Origin: Diaphorobacter aerolatus
Lineage (GTDB): Bacteria; Pseudomonadota; Gammaproteobacteria; Burkholderiales; Burkholderiaceae_C
Length of the DNA stretch: 64,000 bases
Direction of reading: 5' to 3'
NCBI RefSeq assembly: GCF_014489535.1
Contig: NZ_CP060783.1
Span: forward strand, 4,299,501 to 4,363,500
In this document: in pieces, positions 48,698-58,834 of the stretch
Position numbering within the stretch: the first letter of the stretch is position 1
Layout: each line of letters starts with the position of its first letter
Program-made: the position numbers and the translations under genes
The notes under the pieces: generated by a model
What the model was told of the DNA's origin: nothing
What the model saw: only the letters and a program-made list of their open reading frames with translations
Database searches by the model: none

Positions 48698-50239
48698 TCA
48701 TTTCTCCATCAGTGCAAGAGTGAGTGTGATGCGAAGACCGCCGAGCGGGGATTGCGCGGCGTCGATCTGGCCGCCGTGGGCCTGAACGATCGAGCGGCAG
48801 ATGGCAAGCCCGAGGCCCGATCCGCCGAGGTCTCCGGTCGCGCGTTGGCGCGAAGACTCGGTGCGGTACAGGCGCTCGAAGAGGTGCGGCAGTTCCTGCA
48901 AGGAAACGCCGGGCTTGGTGTCGTCGAACACCACCAGGAATTGATCGCCTGTTCTGCCCGCCCTGTCGGTGTGGACAGAACAGGCGATCTGCAATCTGCC
49001 GCCGCTGTCGGTGTAGCGCAGGCTGTTCTCGATCAGGTTGAGGAACACGCGGTGCAACTGCTGCGCATTGCCCAGCACGCGCGGTGCGTGTGCGGCGAGC
49101 GCCCATTCGCGGGGCTCGCGAAGTTCGATGCTGACGCCGGCCTGCTCGAAACGCGTTTGCAGCGCCACGATGGCCTCCTTCAATTGCAGCATGGGCAGCA
49201 TCGGCTCCATCTTCGCAGGCGCGATGGAGGCGCTGTCCACGCTCTCGCGCAGGTCGCCCACGAGCTGAATCAGTCGCATGAGCTGGCGATGCAGACGTTC
49301 GGCGGTGTGCGCGTCGAAATGGCGCACGCCATCCTGCACGGCTTCGATTTCCGCGCGCATCGCGGTGAGCGGCGTGCGCAGCTCATGGGCCATGTCGCCG
49401 ATCCACTGGCGGCGCGAGGTCTCCATGCTGTCGAGCTGCTGGGCCATGTCGTTGAACGTGTGGATCAGGCGCGAGAACTCCTCGCTGTCGGTCTGCTCCG
49501 GAATGCGCGTCTGCAGCTGTCCCGAGGCAAGGCTCTTGGCGCCCGACATCAGCACTCCGATGGGCCTGAGCCAGCGATGCGCAAGCCAGACGGACAGCAG
49601 CAGCGCGAGCAGCAAGCCCGCCGCGCCCGTGCCCAGCACGAAGCCGAGCTGCTTTTCGAGAAACGCCTTGTCGGCCTCGCGCTCCAGTCCCTCGGGCGGA
49701 TTCATGATCAGGTAGCCGATGGTGCGCCCGGCGTCATCCTTGAGCGGGGTGCGCGCGCTTCCGGGGAGCGCCGGAGCACCGGCGATCAGCGTCTGATCCG
49801 CATCGAGCAGTGCGAGCCGCCGCGCCAGTCCGTCGGACGCCAACGCAGGCGATGCGGAGGGCGGTGGCGGCTCGGGCGGCGGCGCAAGCTGCGTGACCGG
49901 TGATTCGTTGGCCGACGGCTGCGGCGCCATTCCCGAGTGCTGCAGGCGATTGGTCGGGCGGTTTCCCAGCGTTTCGGGCTGGAGATTCATAAGCGGGCGA
50001 CGCACGGCGCGCCACAGCGCGGGGTTCTCCTTGAGCACGGTCCAACTGCCATTTTGCTGGTAGACGTCCTGCAGGCGATAGACCAGCCAGTCCATGCGCG
50101 CAAGCTCGATCTCCGCCACATACGGGCCGAGACCGCGCTGCAATCCCACGCGCGAAAAACCAATGAACATCATCATCATCACCGCCAGTAGAATGGTCAG
50201 CGTGAGGAAGGCCTTGGTTTGCAGGGACAGGCGTTGCAT
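48698..50239 (-). CDS. Membrane sensor histidine kinase
   Basis: 513-aa kinase, partner of the regulator at 47,953. One membrane helix at the N-terminus (about 10-28), a periplasmic part with a Pro/Ala-rich insertion (about 115-145), a second helix around 205-225, HAMP, H-box IGDMAHELRTPLTA, N-box NLIENSLRYTDSG and G-box GGSGLGLAICRS. The start at 50,239 (MQRLSLQTKAF) is preferred over an upstream start. BaeS-like. Confidence 0.5.
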   Translation of the reverse strand: MQRLSLQTKAFLTLTILLAVMMMMFIGFSRVGLQRGLGPYVAEIELARMDWLVYRLQDVYQQNGSWTVLKENPALWRAVRRPLMNLQPETLGNRPTNRLQHSGMAPQPSANESPVTQLAPPPEPPPPSASPALASDGLARRLALLDADQTLIAGAPALPGSARTPLKDDAGRTIGYLIMNPPEGLEREADKAFLEKQLGFVLGTGAAGLLLALLLSVWLAHRWLRPIGVLMSGAKSLASGQLQTRIPEQTDSEEFSRLIHTFNDMAQQLDSMETSRRQWIGDMAHELRTPLTAMRAEIEAVQDGVRHFDAHTAERLHRQLMRLIQLVGDLRESVDSASIAPAKMEPMLPMLQLKEAIVALQTRFEQAGVSIELREPREWALAAHAPRVLGNAQQLHRVFLNLIENSLRYTDSGGRLQIACSVHTDRAGRTGDQFLVVFDDTKPGVSLQELPHLFERLYRTESSRQRATGDLGGSGLGLAICRSIVQAHGGQIDAAQSPLGGLRITLTLALMEK

Positions 50240-50415
50240 GGAGAAAGCGGAGAGAGCCGTGAGCGCGATGAGGTTTGTGGCGGACAAACACACATGCTAA
50301 AGCCTCGGCGAATCCGCGTTGCCCAAAAAACGGACAGGCAGCGGCTTGCGGTGCCTGTCGGGGCCGTTTGTTAGCACGGCGTAGCAATTTAGGTTGCTTT
50401 GTGGCGTCCTGCCGG

Positions 50416-51453
50416 TCAAGGCTTTGCCGCAGTGTTCGCGGCATCCTTGGCGAGCGTGATCCATGCGTCGAAAGTGCGTTGATGCGCCGCGATCCACGCG
50501 TTCGTGTGGCGTTCGATGTCGGCCTGCGAACCCTGGCCCTGGCTCATCAGGTAGTTCTGCGCGTTGATGTCGTTGACCGGCAGCTTGATGATTTCAAACA
50601 GCTTGGCCGCAGCCGGATTCTTTTCGGCCCATGCCCGGTTGGCAACGATCTGCTGGTTGTTGGCGATGAAGCCGTAGTTCCTGCCATTCGCCAGTTCGGT
50701 GTCCGTGCCCGATTGTTCGCCGGGCAGCGATGAGAACGGCACCTGAAGCCATACGACGTCCTGTCCCGGCTTGAGCACGTTGCTCACCCAGTACGGGGTC
50801 CAGGTGTAGTAGAGAATCGGCTTGCCGGCCTTGTAGCGGGTGATGGTGTCGGCGATCAGCGCGGAGTAGGTGCCCTGCCTGTGCGTGACGGTGCCGCGCA
50901 GCTTGTATGCGCCAAGCTGGTGCTCGATCATCGCCTCGCAGCCCCAGCCCGGCGTGCAGCCGGTGAGGTCGGCCTTGCCGTCACCGTCGGTGTCGAACAG
51001 CGCGGCGATCTTCGGGTCCTTGAGCTGGCCGATGTTGGTGATCTGGTGCTCATCGGCGGTCTTCTTGTCGATCAGATAGCCCTGCGCGGCATTGGCCGAG
51101 AAGACACCTCGGCGGTACAACTTGGCGTCTCCGCCCGCGTTCTTGTAGTAGTCGGCGTGCAGCGGATTCCAGTGATCGGCCATGAACGTGGCGTCGCCGT
51201 TGGCCAGCGCGATGTGGGCCGTGGGATATTCCACTTCCTTGATCGGTTGCACGTCATAGCCGAGCTTTTCCAGCGCCTTCATCACCAGCAGGGTCTGGAA
51301 GGTTTCTTCGGCAATCGAACTCTTGAGCGGCTGCACCTTCACGCCGCTGCCGGGCAGATCGGCAGCCACGGCCGTCGCGCCGAGGAACGCAAAGGCGGTC
51401 GCAGCAACGCCCGCGCGCAGGGCTTGCGAAAGAAATGGGTTGCGTTGGAACAT
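50416..51453 (-). CDS. proX: Glycine betaine/proline-betaine binding protein (ProX-like)
   Basis: 345 aa. Signal peptide (about 1-30, ATAVAAD). Later [14 protein letters not shown] and [14 protein letters not shown], typical of ProX. Periplasmic ligand-binding component for quaternary ammonium osmolytes. Order proV-proW-proX, with 29 bp between proW and proX. The start at 51,453 lies after AAGGAAAAAA. Confidence 0.5.
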   Translation of the reverse strand: MFQRNPFLSQALRAGVAATAFAFLGATAVAADLPGSGVKVQPLKSSIAEETFQTLLVMKALEKLGYDVQPIKEVEYPTAHIALANGDATFMADHWNPLHADYYKNAGGDAKLYRRGVFSANAAQGYLIDKKTADEHQITNIGQLKDPKIAALFDTDGDGKADLTGCTPGWGCEAMIEHQLGAYKLRGTVTHRQGTYSALIADTITRYKAGKPILYYTWTPYWVSNVLKPGQDVVWLQVPFSSLPGEQSGTDTELANGRNYGFIANNQQIVANRAWAEKNPAAAKLFEIIKLPVNDINAQNYLMSQGQGSQADIERHTNAWIAAHQRTFDAWITLAKDAANTAAKP

Positions 51454-51482
51454 GTTTTTTTCCTTGTTGCGGGGCTGAAAGA

Positions 51483-52727
51483 TCAGGCGGCCTGCTCGCC
51501 GACGGTTGGCGGCAGTGCCTTGGGCAAGGTTTGCGGTTTGCCTTGCGCCTGTGGTGGCACTGCGGTCATGTGCGCGGCCTTGTCGCTGCGAGGGCGTGCA
51601 ATACGCAAGGCCCGGCCCGTCGGGCCGGTCTGCCACCAGCGAACGCCGCCGCGCTCATTCTGTCCCATCGCCTGCGTGATGCGGTCCAGCACGATGGCAA
51701 GCAGCACGATGCCCAGTCCGCCGACGGTTGCCAGGCCCATGTCGAGTCGCCCGATGCCGCGCAGCACCATCTGGCCCAGACCGCCCACCGCGATCATCGA
51801 GGCGATCACCACCATCGACAGCGACAGCATCAGCGCCTGGTTGATACCGGCCATGATCGACGGCATTGCGAGCGGCAGTTGCACCTTCCACAGCAATTGC
51901 ATGGGCGATGCTCCATAGGCGCGGCTGGCCTCGATCAGGTCGGGGCGCACCTGACGAATACCCAGATTGGTGAGCCGGATCAGCGGCGGCAGCGCGAACA
52001 CGATGGTCACGATCACGCCGGGCACATTGCCGATGCCGAACAGCATCACCACAGGCACGAGATAGACGAACGCGGGCGTGGTCTGCATGGCATCGAGAAA
52101 CGGACGCGTGATGCGCTGGGCGCGGTCGCTCGATGCCAGACAGATGCCTGCGGGCAGGCCGATGATCACGCAGAACAGCAGCGAGGTCAGCACCAGCGCA
52201 AGCGTCACCATCGCATCGGGCCAGATACCCAGCACGGCAATCAACAGCAGAGACACGGCGGTGCCGATCGCCAGGCCGCGTCCTGCGAACTGCCACGCCA
52301 GCAGCGCCATCACTATCAGCAGCACCGGCCATGGCACGACGAGCAACGCATCGGTGATGCCATTGAGCGTGGCGTCGATGGGCGTGCGAACGCTCTGGAA
52401 GAACGGGCGGAAATGCTCGACCACCCAGGTCAGTCCGTCATTGATCCAGCCCTGCACATGCGGGCCGCCAGCGGTCACCTGGCTCCACAGCTGGGCCATG
52501 CCGCCCTCATCGCCTGGCAGCGGAGCGTTCCCGGCCGCTGCCTCCAGCCAGTCGGCACCAGCCATGGGATCAGCGGCACCCGAATCCGGTGTCGCCCAGG
52601 GATCGACCGTGGCCGCCTCGGTGATGGCCGCATCCACGGGCGTGCTCGGCGGCGAAGCGTCTGCCCAAGGGTCGGCGGCAGTGGGTTCCGGGTTCGTGTT
52701 CTGTGCGATGGTGATTTTTTCACTCAT
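51483..52727 (-). CDS. proW: Glycine betaine permease (ProW-like)
   Basis: 414 aa with the OpuA/ProW permease core ([24 protein letters not shown] region, [20 protein letters not shown], the EAA loop). About six helices. A long N-terminal extension (about residues 1-75) is acidic with repeated DPWA motifs ([16 protein letters not shown]), a feature of some proteobacterial ProW proteins. The C-terminal tail is also long. 12 bp to proV. Confidence 0.5.
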   Translation of the reverse strand: MSEKITIAQNTNPEPTAADPWADASPPSTPVDAAITEAATVDPWATPDSGAADPMAGADWLEAAAGNAPLPGDEGGMAQLWSQVTAGGPHVQGWINDGLTWVVEHFRPFFQSVRTPIDATLNGITDALLVVPWPVLLIVMALLAWQFAGRGLAIGTAVSLLLIAVLGIWPDAMVTLALVLTSLLFCVIIGLPAGICLASSDRAQRITRPFLDAMQTTPAFVYLVPVVMLFGIGNVPGVIVTIVFALPPLIRLTNLGIRQVRPDLIEASRAYGASPMQLLWKVQLPLAMPSIMAGINQALMLSLSMVVIASMIAVGGLGQMVLRGIGRLDMGLATVGGLGIVLLAIVLDRITQAMGQNERGGVRWWQTGPTGRALRIARPRSDKAAHMTAVPPQAQGKPQTLPKALPPTVGEQAA

Positions 52728-52739
52728 GCGTGGGCCTCC

Positions 52740-54035
52740 TTATGCGGGTGCGTTTGCCGAAGCTGCCTGGGCTGCGGCCTGAAGCATCTGCGTGTTCAAT
52801 GTGATCGGCGGGACTTCCTTTTGCGGCGGCGGCACTGGCGGGGTGTCGCGGTCGAGGAACTTGAGCATGGTGGTGCGGCTCACCACGCCGACGTATTTGC
52901 CGTCCTCATCCACCACCGGCAGCGCAAATGGCTGAGCGGCCACCGGGCCGAACAATTCGGCGACCGGCGTGGTGCTCGCAAGCGGCTGCACATCGGGCAG
53001 GAAGGCGTGCTTCAGACCGCGCATGCCGGTGTGCCCTTGCAGTGCGTCACGCAATGACTGCGACGAGACCACGCCGAGAAAACGCTTGCGCGCGTTGAGC
53101 ACATAGGCGTAGTCGCGATCAGAGTCTTCCAGCAGGCGCAAGGCGGCGCGGCAACCGCGATCCTCATGCTCGGACACCACGGTGAGCGCCTGGCGCGCGA
53201 TATCCGACGCCTTGAACACGGCGGCAGCGTCCACGCCGCGCACGAACTCGCGCACGTAGTCGTCCGCCGGGCTGCGCAGAATCTCGTCGGGTGTGCCGAC
53301 CTGCACCACCTGTCCGTCCTTCATGATCGCGATGTGGTCGCCGATGCGCATGGCCTCGTCCAGATCGTGCGAGATGAAGACGATGGTGCGGCGCTTGATC
53401 TGCTGAAGCCGCAGCAACTCGGATTGCATTTCGGTGCGGATGATCGGATCGAGCGCCGAGAACGCCTCGTCCATCAGCAGGATCGATGGATCGGCGGCCA
53501 GCGCCCGGGCAAGGCCCACGCGTTGCTGCATGCCGCCAGACAGTTCGTCGGGATAGCTCGCCCCCCAGCCCGCCAGACCGACCTGCTCCAGCGCCTCCTC
53601 GGCGGCGCGCTGGCGCTCTGCATGGTCGATGCCTGCAAGCGCGAGGCCGAACGCCGTGTTGTCGAGCACCGTCAGGTGCGGCATCAGCGCGAACGACTGG
53701 AACACCATCGAGATGTCCTTGCGGCGCAATGCTCGCAAGTCCCGATCGCTCAATGCATTGATGTCCTGTCCGTCCACGAGGATGCGGCCTGCGGTGGGTT
53801 CGATCAGCCGGTTGAGCAGGCGCACGAGCGTCGACTTGCCCGAGCCCGAAAGACCCATGACGACGAAGATTTCGCCAGCCTCGATGGTGAAGTTCGCATC
53901 CAAGACACCGATGGATTGACCGGTGCGCGCAAGAATTTCCTGCTTGTCCAAGCCTTGCTTGACGAGCGAAAGCGCGGTCTTCGGCTCGTCGCCGAAAACC
54001 TTGAACACATGATCGAGCACTATTTGTTTGGCCAC
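52740..54035 (-). CDS. proV: Glycine betaine ABC ATPase with CBS domains (ProV-like)
   Basis: 431 aa. Walker A GLSGSGKST (about residues 61-69), signature LSGGMQQRVGLARALA, Walker B ILLMDEAFSALDP. The C-terminal third contains CBS-like repeats (LLEDSDRDYAYVLNARKRFL and DEDGKYVGVVSRTTMLKFLD), which sense ionic strength in this family. First gene of proVWX, complete. Start at 54,035. Confidence 0.5.
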   Translation of the reverse strand: MAKQIVLDHVFKVFGDEPKTALSLVKQGLDKQEILARTGQSIGVLDANFTIEAGEIFVVMGLSGSGKSTLVRLLNRLIEPTAGRILVDGQDINALSDRDLRALRRKDISMVFQSFALMPHLTVLDNTAFGLALAGIDHAERQRAAEEALEQVGLAGWGASYPDELSGGMQQRVGLARALAADPSILLMDEAFSALDPIIRTEMQSELLRLQQIKRRTIVFISHDLDEAMRIGDHIAIMKDGQVVQVGTPDEILRSPADDYVREFVRGVDAAAVFKASDIARQALTVVSEHEDRGCRAALRLLEDSDRDYAYVLNARKRFLGVVSSQSLRDALQGHTGMRGLKHAFLPDVQPLASTTPVAELFGPVAAQPFALPVVDEDGKYVGVVSRTTMLKFLDRDTPPVPPPQKEVPPITLNTQMLQAAAQAASANAPA

Positions 54036-54760
54036 GTTGGGATCCTCCCGATGAGGGCCTGCGTCCGTGCAAAAAATGCGGGACCAAGGCCTGGGTTGAA
54101 CTCAGCCCGACCCATGCTGAGGCGCACGCGCACGCAGCGAAGGTCAGGGCGCGAAAGGCCGAAATGTCGGCAATGCCCAAAGTTCAAGGGCGTTGCCGGA
54201 AACCGTGATTCCCTGATGCGATGAATGGCTGAGACGTGCGCTGCACAAAACCGGGAGCGCAGAGCCAACAAAAGACTCAGCGCCCGCTCCAGCCGGAGGG
54301 GAGCGTTTGACCAGGGGCGGCCCGAATGGCAGACATGGAAGCTGCGCAAGGGCCAGTGTTGCGCGCGGGGCGAAGCGCCGAAGTTTCATCGACGCGATCC
54401 GGAGGATTTTCGCCGCTCGCATGGAGGTCCGTCCGCTGCGTGGCAGCGTCGGGACGGTGGGCATCAGGGCCGGTAATTCGGCCAAGGTGCCGGAAGAAAG
54501 TTCACAAAGGATGCAAACCGTATCCGACAGGGAGATTCGCAAAAAACAGCGAATTACCTGCAAGGCAGGTGGTGAAACACCGCGAAATTATAGTCATTGT
54601 GTCTTTAAAAGTCAACAATCGGATCGTTTTGTATCCGTGGCAATGCGATTTGTTGACTCCGTTTTGATCGACTCTAGAATGAAAAAATGAAACTTTGTTC
54701 CATTAATTGGAATATAAAAATCCTGGTCCGTCCGAAGTAGGCCGGCTTCTTCTGGTGGAG
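54036..54760. other. 725-bp divergent regulatory region
   Basis: Between proV (leftward) and the GrdB-like gene (rightward). The right third is AT-rich (about 54,550-54,720), unlike the surroundings, and probably holds both promoters and operator sites. Overlapping ORFs within have no recognisable product. No clear riboswitch. Confidence 0.5.
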
Positions 54761-54772
54761 ATGAACGTGACG

Positions 54773-55690
54773 ATGAGCAGCGCCGATGTGGCCGCATTCG
54801 ACGACGTGCCCGTGCCCTACATGCAGCGCACGCGCGACTGGTATCTGGCGCTGGGCTACGACAACCCGTACCGCTATGCGCACTGCGCGCAGGTGCCGTT
54901 CACGGCATTGACGCGGCCGCTGTCGCAAAGCCGCGTGGCATTGCTGACCACGGCGGCGCCGTATCAGCCCGACAAAGGGCCTCAGGGTCCGGGCGCGCCG
55001 TACAACGCGGCGGCCAAGTTCTATGAGCCGTTCGTCGGCGACACGCGCGAGGATCACGATCTGCGCATCTCGCATGTGAGCATCGACCGCAAGCACACCT
55101 CGATGGAGGACAGCAATACCTGGTTTCCGCTGCCGTTGATGCGCGAACTCGTGAAGCAGGGCCGCATCGGCGCGCTCACCAGAAATTTCCATGGTGTGCC
55201 CACCAACCGCAGCCAGCGGCATACGCTTGCGGTGGACGTCCCGGTGATTCTCGAACGCTGCCGGGCCGAGGGTGCCGACGTCGCCGTGCTGGTTCCCAAC
55301 TGCCCCGTCTGCCATCAGACCCTGTCGCTGACCGCGCGGGCGCTCGAGGCCGCCGGCATAGCCACGGTGATCATGGGCTGTGCCAAGGACATCGTCGAGC
55401 ATGTGGGCGTGCCGCGCTTTCTGTTCTCGGACTTTCCGCTGGGCAACGGCGCGGGCAAGCCGCACGATGCGCAGTCTCAGCGCGAGACGCTGGAGCTTGC
55501 GCTGCGCGTACTCGAGTCAGCCCCGGCCCCTCGCACCACGGTGCAATCGCCGCAGGTGTGGAGCGAGCGGTGGGAATGGAAGCTCGACTACTGCAATGTG
55601 GAGCGCGTGAGTCCAGAAGAACTCGCCCACCTGAAGGCCGAAAACGACAAGGCCAGGGACACCGCCAAGGCGCTGCGCGACAGGCCTTAG
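54773..55690 (+). CDS. GrdB-like reductase protein with Cys in place of selenocysteine
   Basis: 305 aa from the chosen ATG, resembling the selenoprotein B family of glycine/sarcosine/betaine reductases (GRDB). The motif VPNCPVCHQTLSLT has Cys where the reductases use selenocysteine. Other parts: VSIDRKHTSMEDSNTWFPL and RFLFSDFPLGNGAGKPHDAQ. It is next to proVWX, which suggests a role with betaine-like compounds, but an aerobic proteobacterium would not run the classic Stickland reductase; the real role is unknown. Starts at 54,761 (ATG) and 54,767 (GTG) are also in frame; the GGAG site favours 54,767 or 54,773. Confidence 0.5.
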   Translation: MSSADVAAFDDVPVPYMQRTRDWYLALGYDNPYRYAHCAQVPFTALTRPLSQSRVALLTTAAPYQPDKGPQGPGAPYNAAAKFYEPFVGDTREDHDLRISHVSIDRKHTSMEDSNTWFPLPLMRELVKQGRIGALTRNFHGVPTNRSQRHTLAVDVPVILERCRAEGADVAVLVPNCPVCHQTLSLTARALEAAGIATVIMGCAKDIVEHVGVPRFLFSDFPLGNGAGKPHDAQSQRETLELALRVLESAPAPRTTVQSPQVWSERWEWKLDYCNVERVSPEELAHLKAENDKARDTAKALRDRP

Positions 55691-56283
55691 GAAGCTGTAC
55701 CGTGGCCGCTCGAATGACCGTGGCTCAGCAGCCTGTCGGTCAGCGCAATGGCGAGCGCGCTCAGCAGGAAGGTGATGTGGATGGCGGTCTGCGCGATCAG
55801 CACGCGGTCGGAGTAGTTGTCCGCGTTGATGAAGGTCTTGAGCAGATGGATGGAGCTGATGCCGATGATCGCGGTCGCGAGCTTCACCTTGAGCACCGAT
55901 GCGTTCACATGGCTCAGCCATTCGGGCTGGTCGGGGTGGCCTTCGAGGTTCAGGCGCGAGACGAAGGTTTCATAACCGCCCACGATCACCATGATCAGCA
56001 GGTTGGAAATCATCACCACGTCGATCAACGCGAGTACGACCAGCATGATCACGGTTTCGTTCAACGTGGTGATCGGCGCGGTGGTCTTGTAGCCGATGCT
56101 CGTGACCAGCTTGTCGAGCGCGGTGGTGCTGCCGAACGCAGCCTCGACCAGATGCACCAGCTCAACCCAGAAATGAAACACGTAAATGCCCTGTGCAGCG
56201 ATGAGGCCGAGGTACAAGGGCAGTTGCAGCCAGCGACTGGCGAAGATGAGACTGGGCAGCGGGCGCAGCGAAATATGCGGCAT
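55687..56283 (-). CDS. UPF0114 (YqhA-like) membrane protein
   Basis: 198 aa with about four hydrophobic segments: LPLYLGLIAAQGIYVFHFWV, TVIMLVVLALIDVVMISNLL, VKLATAIIGISSIHLLKTFI and VLIAQTAIHITFLLSALAIA. Typical UPF0114 parts include ISNLLIMVIVGGYETFVSRL. Convergent with the GrdB-like gene; stops overlap by 4 bp. Function unknown. Confidence 0.5.
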   Translation of the reverse strand: MPHISLRPLPSLIFASRWLQLPLYLGLIAAQGIYVFHFWVELVHLVEAAFGSTTALDKLVTSIGYKTTAPITTLNETVIMLVVLALIDVVMISNLLIMVIVGGYETFVSRLNLEGHPDQPEWLSHVNASVLKVKLATAIIGISSIHLLKTFINADNYSDRVLIAQTAIHITFLLSALAIALTDRLLSHGHSSGHGTAS

Positions 56284-56508
56284 GGTATGGGTCTGGTTGG
56301 TGAGGTTTTGAGTGCAGATATGCGCACGCGAGAAATTCAATGCGCAATGCTCGCGAGGTGGGGACGAGCGCGTGTGAATATATTGGAAATTTTCGGGTAA
56401 CTACCGATGTGGGGTGATAGTAAGGGGCTTCTACAATCTGCTACACGAATCACCCGTACAGATACAGGGACCGATCTGCCAGTGCTGCCAGATGAGTCCC
56501 GGGCAAGG

Positions 56509-56543
56509 AAGCCCAAGTCAGTTTTCTGACTTGGGCTTTTTTT
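56509..56543 (+). terminator. Strong terminator without a gene upstream on the same strand
   Basis: Perfect 13-bp stem AAGCCCAAGTCAG-TTTT-CTGACTTGGGCTT followed by a T run, about 160 bp before the urtA-like start. The only genes upstream on the plus strand lie more than 800 bp away, so a short leader or small RNA from 56,284-56,508 probably ends here. The rest of 56,284-56,701 shows no gene. Confidence 0.5.
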
Positions 56544-56701
56544 GTTTTCAGCTTCCCACCAGTTCTTGTTTTGAGCTTCTCCATCAGGAGTTGGGCTTGC
56601 GCACGCCTGTGTCCGGTCGCTACCTGTTCAGGGACTTCGTCGATTGCCGCGCGTCGGCATTTCTCACAACGTCGGTTCAAACACAACAGGAGACCCAGGC
56701 C

Positions 56702-57886
56702 ATGGAAAAACTCAACAGGCGCCAGCTCGTTGGCGGAATAAGCGGTTCGGTATTGCTGGGCGCCGGTGCGGGGCTGCCGCAGTGGGCGCTTGCGCAGGAG
56801 GCCGTCAAGCTCGGCCTGCTGCATTCGCTGTCTGGAACGATTGCGATTGCGGAAGCCTCGCTCGTCGATGCCGAGAAGATGGCGGTCGACGAGATCAACG
56901 CGGCCGGTGGTGTGCTTGGCAAGAAGATCGAGATCGTGCTGGAGGACGGCGCGAGCGAGAACACCGTGTTCGCCGAAAAGGCCCGCAAGCTGCTCGAACG
57001 CGACAAGGTGGCCGCCATCATCGGCTGCTACACGTCGGCGTCGCGCAAGGCGGTGCTGCCCGCGCTCGCGGCCAACAAGGGCTTGCTGTACTACCCGACC
57101 TACTACGAAGGCCAGGAGATGGACAAGCACGTCATCTATCCATCGCAGGAGGCGACGCAGTCGGTGGTTGCCGCGTCCGAGTGGCTGGTGAAGGAAAAGG
57201 GCAAGACGGTGTTCCTCGTGGGATCGGACTACATCTATCCACGCACCTGCAACAAGATCGCCAAACAGGCGATTGCCAAGGCTGGCGGACGGGTGGTCGG
57301 CGAGGAATACGCGCCGCTCGGCCATACCGAGTTCTCGTCGATCATCAACAAGATCAAGGCGGCCAAGCCCGACTGCATCTACAGCACGGTGGTCGGCGGC
57401 TCGAACGTGGCGCTGTACAAGCAACTGCGTGCTGCGGGGCTCGATGGCGCCAAGCAGGTGCTGCTGTCCACCGTGGTCTCGGAGAACGAAATCGAGGGCA
57501 TCGGTCGCGACAACGCGGCGGGTTATTACGCCTGCATGGGCTACTTCCAGAGTTTGAAGAATCCGGTGAACGAGCGTTTCGTGAAGGCATTCAAGGCCCG
57601 CTACGGCGCGCAGCGCGTGATCGGTGATCCGATGCAGGTGGCCTACAACTGCGTGCATCTGTGGAAGCTGGCCGTGGAAAAGGCCAAGAGCTTCGACCCG
57701 CAAAAGGTGATCGAGGCATCTGCCGGGCTGGAGCTGGACGCGCCCGAAGGCAAGGTGCGGGTGCACGAATCCAACCATCACGTCTACAAGAAAGTGCGCA
57801 TTGGACGCGCGCTGGCGGACGGGCAATTCGAGGTGGTCTGGGAATCGCCCGAGCTGATTGCGCCCAATCCATTCCCGAAATTCTGA
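56702..57886 (+). CDS. urtA: Urea/short-chain amide ABC binding protein (UrtA/FmdD-like)
   Basis: 394 aa with a twin-arginine-like start (KLNRRQLVGG) and signal peptide up to ALAQ. UrtA-family parts: LGLLHSLSGTIAIAEASLVD and YYPTYYEGQEMDKHVIYPSQ. Followed by permease, ATPase and amidase genes, which points to amides or urea as ligand. The start at 56,702 follows AACAGGAGACCCAGG. Confidence 0.5.
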   Translation: MEKLNRRQLVGGISGSVLLGAGAGLPQWALAQEAVKLGLLHSLSGTIAIAEASLVDAEKMAVDEINAAGGVLGKKIEIVLEDGASENTVFAEKARKLLERDKVAAIIGCYTSASRKAVLPALAANKGLLYYPTYYEGQEMDKHVIYPSQEATQSVVAASEWLVKEKGKTVFLVGSDYIYPRTCNKIAKQAIAKAGGRVVGEEYAPLGHTEFSSIINKIKAAKPDCIYSTVVGGSNVALYKQLRAAGLDGAKQVLLSTVVSENEIEGIGRDNAAGYYACMGYFQSLKNPVNERFVKAFKARYGAQRVIGDPMQVAYNCVHLWKLAVEKAKSFDPQKVIEASAGLELDAPEGKVRVHESNHHVYKKVRIGRALADGQFEVVWESPELIAPNPFPKF

Positions 57887-57925
57887 TCGGCATTGCCACA
57901 TAGAAGAAAGAAACGGAACACGGCC

Positions 57926-58831
57926 ATGAGCTTCGATATCGCTGTGATGCAGGCGTTCAACGGCATCAGTCTGTTCACCGTCCTGTTGCTCATGTCCCTG
58001 GGGCTTGCCATCGTGTTCGGCCTCATGGGTGTGATCAACATGGCGCACGGGGAGCTCATGGCCATGGGGGCCTATGCAACCTATCTCACGGCCAAGGTCT
58101 GCGAGCAGTTGTTGCCCGGATGGTGGGTGGGCATCTACCTGTTCATCGCAATACCGGTCGCGTTCGGCGTGACGTTTGCGGCGGGCTGGGCGATTGAGCG
58201 CGGACTGATCCGCTTTCTCTACAACCGTCCGCTCGACAAGCTGCTCGCCACCTGGGGTCTGAGCCTGATCCTGCAGCAGACCTACCGCAGCCTGTTCGGT
58301 GCGCAGGAGGTCAGCGTGCCGTTGCCCGGATGGCTGGCCGGGGCGTGGGAGCCCACGGACGGCATGCAGTTTCCGCTGAACCGGTTGTTCATCATCGCGC
58401 TGACCGCAGTCGTTGGACTTGCCGTGTATTGGCTGCTGTATCGGACGCGCTGGGGTCTGCGGGTGCGCTCGGTGATGCAGAACCGGCAGATGGCGTCTGC
58501 GGTGGGCATCAACACCGCGCGTGTCGATGCGCTCACGTTTGCGCTGGGCGCTGGCCTCGCCGGCATTGCGGGCAGCGTGTTCACGATGGTGGGATCGACC
58601 AATCCCGGAACCGGCCAGCTCTACATCGTGGACGCGTTCATCATCGTGGTGTTCGGCGGCGTGCAAAGCCTGCTCGGAACCGCGCTCTCGGGCTTCACGA
58701 TTGCCGAGTCGCAGACGGTTCTTGAATATCTGATGAGTGGGTCGATGGCGCGCGTGAGCATCCTGGCGCTGGTCATCGTGGTGCTGTATTTCCGCCCGCA
58801 AGGTCTGTTTGCGCGGCGCACCCGGAGCTGA
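57926..58831 (+). CDS. urtB: Urea/amide ABC permease UrtB/FmdE-like
   Basis: 301-aa branched-chain amino-acid-type permease, about eight helices. Parts: GLAIVFGLMGVINMAHGELM (loop motif), and GLAGIAGSVFTMVGSTNPGT. Ends LYFRPQGLFARRTRS. Spacing to urtA about 40 bp and to urtC 3 bp. Confidence 0.5.
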   Translation: MSFDIAVMQAFNGISLFTVLLLMSLGLAIVFGLMGVINMAHGELMAMGAYATYLTAKVCEQLLPGWWVGIYLFIAIPVAFGVTFAAGWAIERGLIRFLYNRPLDKLLATWGLSLILQQTYRSLFGAQEVSVPLPGWLAGAWEPTDGMQFPLNRLFIIALTAVVGLAVYWLLYRTRWGLRVRSVMQNRQMASAVGINTARVDALTFALGAGLAGIAGSVFTMVGSTNPGTGQLYIVDAFIIVVFGGVQSLLGTALSGFTIAESQTVLEYLMSGSMARVSILALVIVVLYFRPQGLFARRTRS

Positions 58832-58834
58832 ATC

